Of a DNA stretch of 64,000 bases, positions 24,180 to 64,000 are shown in pieces. The stretch's first letter is position 1; each line of letters begins with the position of its first letter. Made by a program: the position numbers and the translations under genes. Under the pieces are notes generated by a model. It was not told where the DNA came from. It worked only from the letters and a program-made list of their open reading frames with translations, and ran no database searches. The DNA comes from Salvelinus alpinus (lineage: Eukaryota > Chordata > Actinopteri > Salmoniformes > Salmonidae): the NCBI RefSeq assembly GCF_045679555.1, contig NC_092091.1, positions 19,254,572 through 19,318,571 on the forward strand. The letters run 5' to 3'.

Positions 24180-24860
24180 TTATTTTCTTCTGGGTCTGTA
24201 GCTCTGCGCTGGTGGAGAGGAAAGAGAAGGCGAGCAGAGCAGATCGAGGGTCTGTAATCAGAGCCCCGTGCCGTCCGCCCTGCGCTGCGGCTCTGTAGTG
24301 GTTTGAGAGCAGGCCAGACATTCCTGAAGAGATCGCCGCCCAGACATCCAGCAGCAGCCAGTCAGCACCAAATTCCAGAATAGCAGCGCCGTCACTAAAA
24401 ATAGTCCTCTGTCCAGGAGAGCCAGGGAGGGAGCGGGACGAGTGCAGGATAGGGGGAACAAAAGATGAGAGAGGACAGGAGGAGAGCAGAGGGAATGGAA
24501 AAGTGATTGAGGCTTATTCCACCTCCATTCACAATGTTATCACAGCAGCTCAGAGGAAAAGGAGTGCCGGAGAGATCTGAATGTGACCGGTGTGTATGTA
24601 GAGTGGCCTTCACTCACAGCCCCTAGCTCCTTTTAAAATAATATGTGTCAGCTATCTGAGGAACACACGCTTCCCTGTACCCAGGCCTGCTCTAGGCCCC
24701 GCCCTGTGTTTATTTTTCCTGCCATGAACGGGCAGCTCGGTTTACAACACCCAGCCTAAACCCTCAATGTTCCTGCCAGCTGCCTGCAACAGCAGCCAAA
24801 CGCGGCAATTGGCATATCTGGATATGCCAGATCTCAACTGCTGTTTTTGCTCTGTAGGTA
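24180..24860. promoter_or_regulatory. candidate conserved non-coding element
   Basis: Unique, moderately GC-rich sequence without transposon signatures in a repeat-dense neighbourhood. It contains a perfect MEF2-type site CTAAAAATAG (about 24396-24405) and a 20-bp near-perfect palindrome TGGCATATC-TG-GATATGCCA (24810-24829). Conservation cannot be seen from one sequence. Confidence 0.25.
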
Positions 24861-25560
24861 GAAATGCTCCTCACTTGCCCTCATTCAAAACCCCTTTTCT
24901 TCAGCAAAAGACTGGTAAACTTAACTGAAGTATTAATTAAACGTTATAGATTCTTTATATTCTAAAATCCTCTCTATGGGATGTCTTTTGTCCTTTACAT
25001 TTCAGTTAAATAGAGTGGGAAAAGCAGTGGCCTCTTTAGAGTGGACCCTCCAAGGCAAGCTGAAGTAGGATCAAGCCCCTAATGTGTAGTTAGTGTGCCA
25101 ACTTCCATCTCTCCAAGGCAGACTCAGGGTCAAAGTAAAGGACCGGATGGGGGTTTGAGTCTGGATACTCACAGGCTTACCTAAACAGAGAGGGGAGTAG
25201 TTCAGAAAGTTTGCCAGCTGCATTTTATTTGAGGGTGAACAAGTGAACCTGATTTTTCTGAAGAAGCCAGAAGGGAAAAAATCCCTTTGAAACTCAGGTC
25301 AATATCATGTCACGGGTGTAGTTATTGTGTGCAGTCCTGATTTGACAATTGCCGTTTTAATCCATGCCATCACTGACTGCCTGCATTCTCTTACATAGAT
25401 GACAGACATCCAATGTATTACACAATGCTGTATTATTCCTTTGTACTCTAAGTACCTAGCTACAGTTTTTTGTAACTTCCTATCTCTGTTCTGACCTGCC
25501 GTTCATTTCGGAAACCATTGGCTGCAAATTGCTCTTAGTGCACTGAGGTAAAGATGGCTC
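24861..25560. other. no gene or repeat recognised
   Basis: AT-rich unique-looking intergenic DNA. Confidence 0.4.
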
Positions 25561-25564
25561 TAAG

Positions 25565-25730
25565 CCACAGGAGGTTGGTGGAACCTTAATTGGGGAGGAC
25601 AGGCTCGTGTTTATGGCTGAGCGGAATGAGTGGAATGGTATCAAATACATCAAACAAATGGTTTCCATGTGTTTGATGCCATTCCATTTGCTCCGTTTCA
25701 GCCATTATTATGAGCCGTCTTCCCCTCAAC
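25565..25730. repeat. palindromic MITE, right end missing
   Basis: CACAGGAGGTTGGTGG start, then an inverted centre in which GGAATGGTATCAAA/TTTGATGCCATTCC and GGCTGAGCGGAA/TTTCAGCC mirror each other. The expected closing inverted repeat after CAACTGCTCACTG is absent. I recognise the family from salmonid genomes. Confidence 0.65.
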
Positions 25731-26480
25731 TGCTCACTGCTCTTGTTCATTCACCTCTTATTTTCCCTCTGAGGCTTTCCCAAACACATATTAGGTAAAC
25801 CAGGAATCTCCACAACTAGAAACATATTAAAAAGACTGATTCATAGTGGTGTTTAATGAATGCTTTACTTTGTTACACTGTTTTCTGGGCACCTAAGGCT
25901 ACAGTATATGAAGCACAAAACATAAATTCAACTATGTGAGAGGAATAACTACAGTACCTCTTTCTGTAGATATAATCTCACATGACAGATTATACCCTGT
26001 ATAGAAATAAAGTTAGCTATCTACCTAGCATGAGATTTGGTTAGGTGTTCCTAGATCAGTGTAGATAAACCAAGTTTCTCTTCCTGGGCCTGTTGCCCTG
26101 TCTGGTCTGGACAGCATGAGGCAGGGGTGCCGTCTCACATATCAACACCGAAGCCCCAAAGACTCCTTACCTACGGCCAGATCAGCCAGCCAGCCAGCCA
26201 CCCACTCCCCCTAAAAGTAAATGTGGATCAAATTAGCCTAACAGCAGCAATGTTCTCTCTTGACTACCAACCGCTTGTCTCTGTTCTGCTCTCAAAAACA
26301 GACTATTCTTTCTCCCCAAGACAGACAGACACGCTTACTCACTTTCTTGTCCCTGAAGTTTCTCTGAGATATTTTTCCAATTCTCAAAAGTAGATTACAG
26401 TAGGAGTTAAATGCCAATAAAAGCAAGAAAGAGAGAAACTGAACAACACTGAATACACAAAGTCAGACAGGAAACAACTT
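25731..26480. other. no gene recognised
   Basis: Unique-looking, AT-rich, with a CAGC/CAGA-type short repeat near 26185 and 26320. It lies between a MITE and the presumed nuak1 3' end. Confidence 0.4.
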
Positions 26481-29400
26481 CTTTAACGTGATCCATTTAT
26501 TTGACTTGGTCCAGTACTACAGAAGCATGGTTTGAAGTAGAGGGATCGATGAAGTTTGGTTCCTTCCAAGAACATTTCTTAAGACTTAGTCATATATGAT
26601 GAAATCTGATTGGTTGTAACTCCAAAACGTATACTTGACCAACGCTTTCACAATGAAATGTCATCTTCACTCCCTCGATGCTATACCCCAGACAATGATA
26701 TCTCTCCATTTATGCAGTCAACACACTCCCAAGCAGGCCAAATCATGGACAGAGTAGCTTTATACGTCAAATGAAAATGGCTTAATCACCAATAAATACA
26801 AGTATAAAAAACACCTTGATAAAAATTCTCATTATCATAAAATTAAACATGATCATAAAAGATAGCAACGCCACTCAACTTAAACCACTTTAGCAGTCCA
26901 GGTTCATCAACTGATACCAAAACAAAATCATAACCGTGGCAATAGCCAACAAAAATAATACTTAAATAACATAATAATACTATTATTACTGTCTTAATAA
27001 CAATATCCAGTCAAGTTTTCCTATGATTAGACTTTCTGCTACTAACTAATGTATATGCACCAGTTATTTCCAGTTTGGCAGATAGAGACTTTAATCAGAT
27101 TTTTTCCATTGTTTTCTCCTGATGTCATTCCTTCGTTTCGGATCTCCTTGCTTTGGTACAGATGGGCTCTGACTACTTCTTTGGGATCAAACAAGGGGTT
27201 GTCAATGTGATGGCACATACATGTATGTGTTTATCTCTGTGTTGCTTAATATGTGTTAGCATTTTAGAAAGATTACTATCATCATAATAACCCATGCATT
27301 TCCCCATTGGGTGGTGTCAATGGGTACCTCTTTCTTTGGAAGGGGGTAGGTTTAAATGCCCTGTTCTCTGTGGTTGGGTCACCAGGCTGTATTAGTAAGT
27401 TGACTCTCGATCTGATGTAAGTTCACAGGTAAACACTCTGCAACATGACTGAACTCGGGTCAGCTGCTCTGACCCCTCAGGTGTACCAAAAACAGGGGAA
27501 ACACTGAGATCTCACTGACATCAGATCAGTCCCCTGATCTCTTACGGCCAAACTCAGGGAAGAAATACTTTCTGCCATAACATAAAGCAATATAAAGTTT
27601 CTATATTTTGGAGAATCAAAAACAGAAGCGTAATAAAACAAAATACTAACATAGTATAATTTCATCACTGTAAATCCAGTTGACAATAAAAGGCAATACA
27701 AAGGGCAATAAAATGCAATATAATAGAGAACGGGTCTGTCGTTTCAATCAATAACCAGAACTTTGCACTAGCGGACCTTTGAAATCATTCAACATGTTAA
27801 TTCTGTTGCTTGGGGGTTGCTATGGTTTTCCATACACATATTCTGATGATACAGTATAATCAATGTATCAGTCACAGATCTCCCTCTCCATCCCAGTTTA
27901 AATGTGTTGCACACTAAGGCCATTTTAAACACACTCCATAGAACACACTCAGCCCATGACACAAGTTGCTTTGCCAGCCTCTAGCATTTGGCCTAAAACA
28001 ATCTCTTAACAAAAAACTGACAACAGAATAAAAGCCTGTCAGGCTATTATTGTTGCAAAAACGAATTCATTTTCAGATGGGGTTTCCCAGCTATCATAAA
28101 GGTTCCAGGGGCACATACAGTACCCAATCCATTTCATCCCCTGCATCAATGAAGCTTCTTCTCATATTTGGTAAAAAATTCAATAAAATACATTCCATTT
28201 CCTTCCTTTCTACTCAGAACTCACTTTCTCTGTTACTTTCTCTAGTCTACATCTCTGTTTCCTTCAACTCAGCAACTCAATTCTTTCACACTTTCCGACA
28301 GGAAAGGCTTCTCAAATCTCACCTTCACTAAGAACATTCTCTTTCACTCAAACACTTGTTTCCCTCTAAAATCTCTACTACTCTCTACCTCTCTCTACCA
28401 TTATTCTGTTTCTCTCTACTACACTATACCTCCCTCTAATAAAAACAATAGCTGGCTAATGGTGCTTATTTGACAAAATGGCCCTGTACACACAGCTGGA
28501 AACCTGACAGCACAGACCACAGAACCCACCTGCCCATTGCGGATAACATGTCCCGCACCAACACGTCTCCAGCCATTGTCTGTGGAATGTGCAGTGTCAT
28601 CAGAGCACTGAAACAAATCCTTCTACTAAGCCCTTTGTGGAGTTGGAGGGGGATGGTTTAAACAAATTAAACTAGGCTATAACAATATCCACAGATAACA
28701 ACCTGAGCATTGTGTACACAACTTGTAGGGTTTCTCTGCCATTTCCAGCTGGTATGACTCTGTAGCCAAGTTATGCCAATTGAGTGAGAAGGCCTCAGCA
28801 GAGGCAACTCCAACACTGCACTACAGGCAGACAGACAAAACAACCACAGACATGGCTGTTTATTTGCCAGGAACATTTCAGGGCTATGAGAGGGTGTCTG
28901 GGCCATCTACCTTCTAAGGTGAGCAGCTCCAGACCCCTCGAGCTGACCTGACCAGGCCTGGTGTTTAACCAAATCATCAAACTGCTGACACATCAAGCAA
29001 GAAAGCACTGCACGAAAAGCCTAATTGTTTAAGACTCTGTCATCTCTCTGGGCTTGGTTCTTGTTCCTGACAGTGTGTATTTTGGGATGGAGACGGGACG
29101 GTTTCATCTCAACTACTGTTTAATGTCTATGTGACCCCTGACCTGTGACTGTGTAAGGCTATAGGCCGTTGTGTGACCCCTGACCTGTGACTATGTAATG
29201 CAATAGGCCACAGTGTGTTCCGTTAAGGTCCTGGGTCTCTCTCTCTCTCACCACATTCACATGTATAAGAATCAAAACAGCACAAATGGTGACAGGTTGG
29301 CCTGGCATCCATCTCGCTCCACTTTCAGGAAATGACTTACATAATTGAATTTGGATCCTAAAAGGCACTTCCTACATATTCCCTAATATCATATGCTCAT

Positions 29401-30195
29401 ATATAGGACATACGCTTTTATGGTGATATACATAGCCACATGTTTTACATATTAATATATCATGTATACATGTTTCACTTTCTTGGGTAACATAATAATT
29501 ATATATGTCAGTTCCACAATCCACACAAAGGGTTGGAGACATTGAGCTTTGGACTATTCCAGTACTGCCAGAACCCACCAGTTTTGTATTCAAACTAAAT
29601 CTACGCAAATATGAATAAATAATTAACATCGTCAGTTATTATGGAGCAAGACCCTGGTTTGTTTTTTACAGGAAGTAAAAGATCACAAAAACATGTGCTC
29701 TGTGTGAGTTAAGGTGCTTTTGTAAACTCAAACTCAATTCATGGTTCGCTTCGAGAGCCAACCAGTTTCTGGTTGCTGCGTATGTGATTCTAACTTGCCT
29801 TTTGCTGAACATGTAAACATTTGAACACAGCAAAGTCTACGGGCGGATGGAGGAGGAAGGCTGGGCGGAATTCTCTCATGCCAGTTGTTTTTTCACTCCA
29901 CTCACATCGTTTGAAAACCCTGCTAACTGAATGTCCTTTGGCCTGAGAAGTGCATAATAGTCATGTATTGTATGTATGAGTGTGTGTATAATATAGTTTC
30001 CAACAAGGATTTGAACCCCGGTGAGAAAACTATAACCTCCCAAAAGGTTTAGGTAGGCTATCCCAGCAACATACGGGTCACTGGTCGTCAATTACATACA
30101 CATACATGTACATACACATACACACACACACCAACAGAGACAGATGTTACAGCCTCAGCCTGGCCACCTGGCTGCCTCCTCTATCCCCTCCTCGG
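26480..30195 (-). other. nuak1: candidate 3' UTR of nuak1
   Basis: About 3.7 kb after the stop codon that is AT-rich and almost free of the transposons that crowd the rest of the window, as expected of a long conserved UTR. Minus-strand AATAAA signals lie at 28858-28863 and 26496-26501. The second fits a UTR of about 3.7 kb, the right order for NUAK1 mRNAs. I cannot see conservation or transcription directly, so the extent is an inference. A short CA-rich run lies at 30106-30130, and a B-box-like stretch near 30012-30026 (minus strand) may be an old SINE scrap. Confidence 0.4.
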
Positions 30196-63697
<33,502 letters not shown>

Positions 63698-64000
63698 CTT
63701 CTCTAGGGAAGTATTAAAACTAACTTCCCACAGTTAAAGATCTTAAACTAAGCTATTTGTTACAAATATTGATATTATAGTAATACTTTATTATAGGCCT
63801 AATAATAGTCGTAATAAATACAATAAATTACAAGGAACAATGCGTAAATATTATATTAATAAACATATACATTATTCCGATTGTCTAATGATCACTGCCT
63901 TTGTTCATTTTTTTCTGATCAAAGAATTCTCTCCACATCTATTCATCCATTTGTCGCCTTATAAGAGTGAGTCATTATTATATGATTAAATAAAAAATCT
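63698..64000 (-). promoter_or_regulatory. nuak1: nuak1 5' flank or 5' UTR
   Basis: AT-rich sequence upstream of the nuak1 ATG. It contains an in-frame TAA (63734-63736) that closes the reading frame, a palindromic TTATAA-type element (63958-63965), and a perfect AP-1 consensus TGAGTCA (63968-63974) beside it. There is no CpG island in these 300 bases. The real transcription start may lie outside the window. Confidence 0.3.

Noticed and set aside
29985..30075. Possible tRNA-like sequence with GGGGTTCAAATCC (minus strand)
   Set aside because: Only the B-box is convincing. I could not fold an acceptor stem or find an A-box at the right distance.

Overview
This is vertebrate nuclear DNA, almost certainly from a salmonid fish (Oncorhynchus/Salmo type). 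The evidence is a multi-exon vertebrate kinase gene with GT-AG introns, very long CA/GT and CT/GA microsatellites, several Tc1-like transposon families, RSg-1-like non-LTR retrotransposons ending in TTTGA-type tails, tRNA-derived SINEs and many hAT-type elements. There are no bacterial operons, CRISPR arrays or viral genomes.

The one host gene I can support is a complete nuak1 (NUAK family SNF1-like kinase 1, ARK5) on the minus strand. It has seven coding exons from the ATG at 63697 to the stop codon at 30196. All splice sites are GT-AG, the phases join exactly, and the predicted protein is 655 aa. It has an LKB1-type T-loop, three Gly-Ile-Leu-Lys (PP1-docking type) motifs and an ESGYYS motif. 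The coding exons are at 63407-63697, 54053-54173, 44102-44253, 41479-41544, 41149-41268, 31786-31918 and 30196-31280.

Layout. From 1 to 26.5 kb lies repeat-rich sequence downstream of nuak1: Tc1 copies (1-1278, 3.5, 11.7, 12.8-13.7, 17.0-17.9 kb), a promoter-like dispersed repeat (2.8-3.4 kb), a purine minisatellite (5.1-5.7 kb), a scrambled LTR-retrotransposon/LINE mosaic (6.2-11.7 kb), LINE remnants (11.9-12.6 and 19.9-20.8 kb), a hAT element (21.0-21.9 kb) and possibly conserved non-coding sequence (24.2-24.9 kb). From 26.5 to 30.2 kb is a repeat-poor, AT-rich stretch that is probably the nuak1 3' UTR. From 30.2 to 63.7 kb is nuak1. Its introns hold a hAT element with a perfect 8-bp target duplication, a near-complete sense-strand LINE, three more Tc1 copies, a 40-bp minisatellite, several microsatellites around exon 2, a 25-bp CCAAT-bearing satellite and a LINE that landed in a CA repeat.

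I found no new gene system. The most noteworthy items are the splice-proximal CA/GT repeats around exon 2, the CCAAT-box satellite in intron 1, the promoter-plus-exon-plus-donor repeat at 2.8-3.4 kb, and the retroelement mosaic with integrase ahead of reverse transcriptase. Family names for repeats rest on recognition of their sequence, not on a database search.
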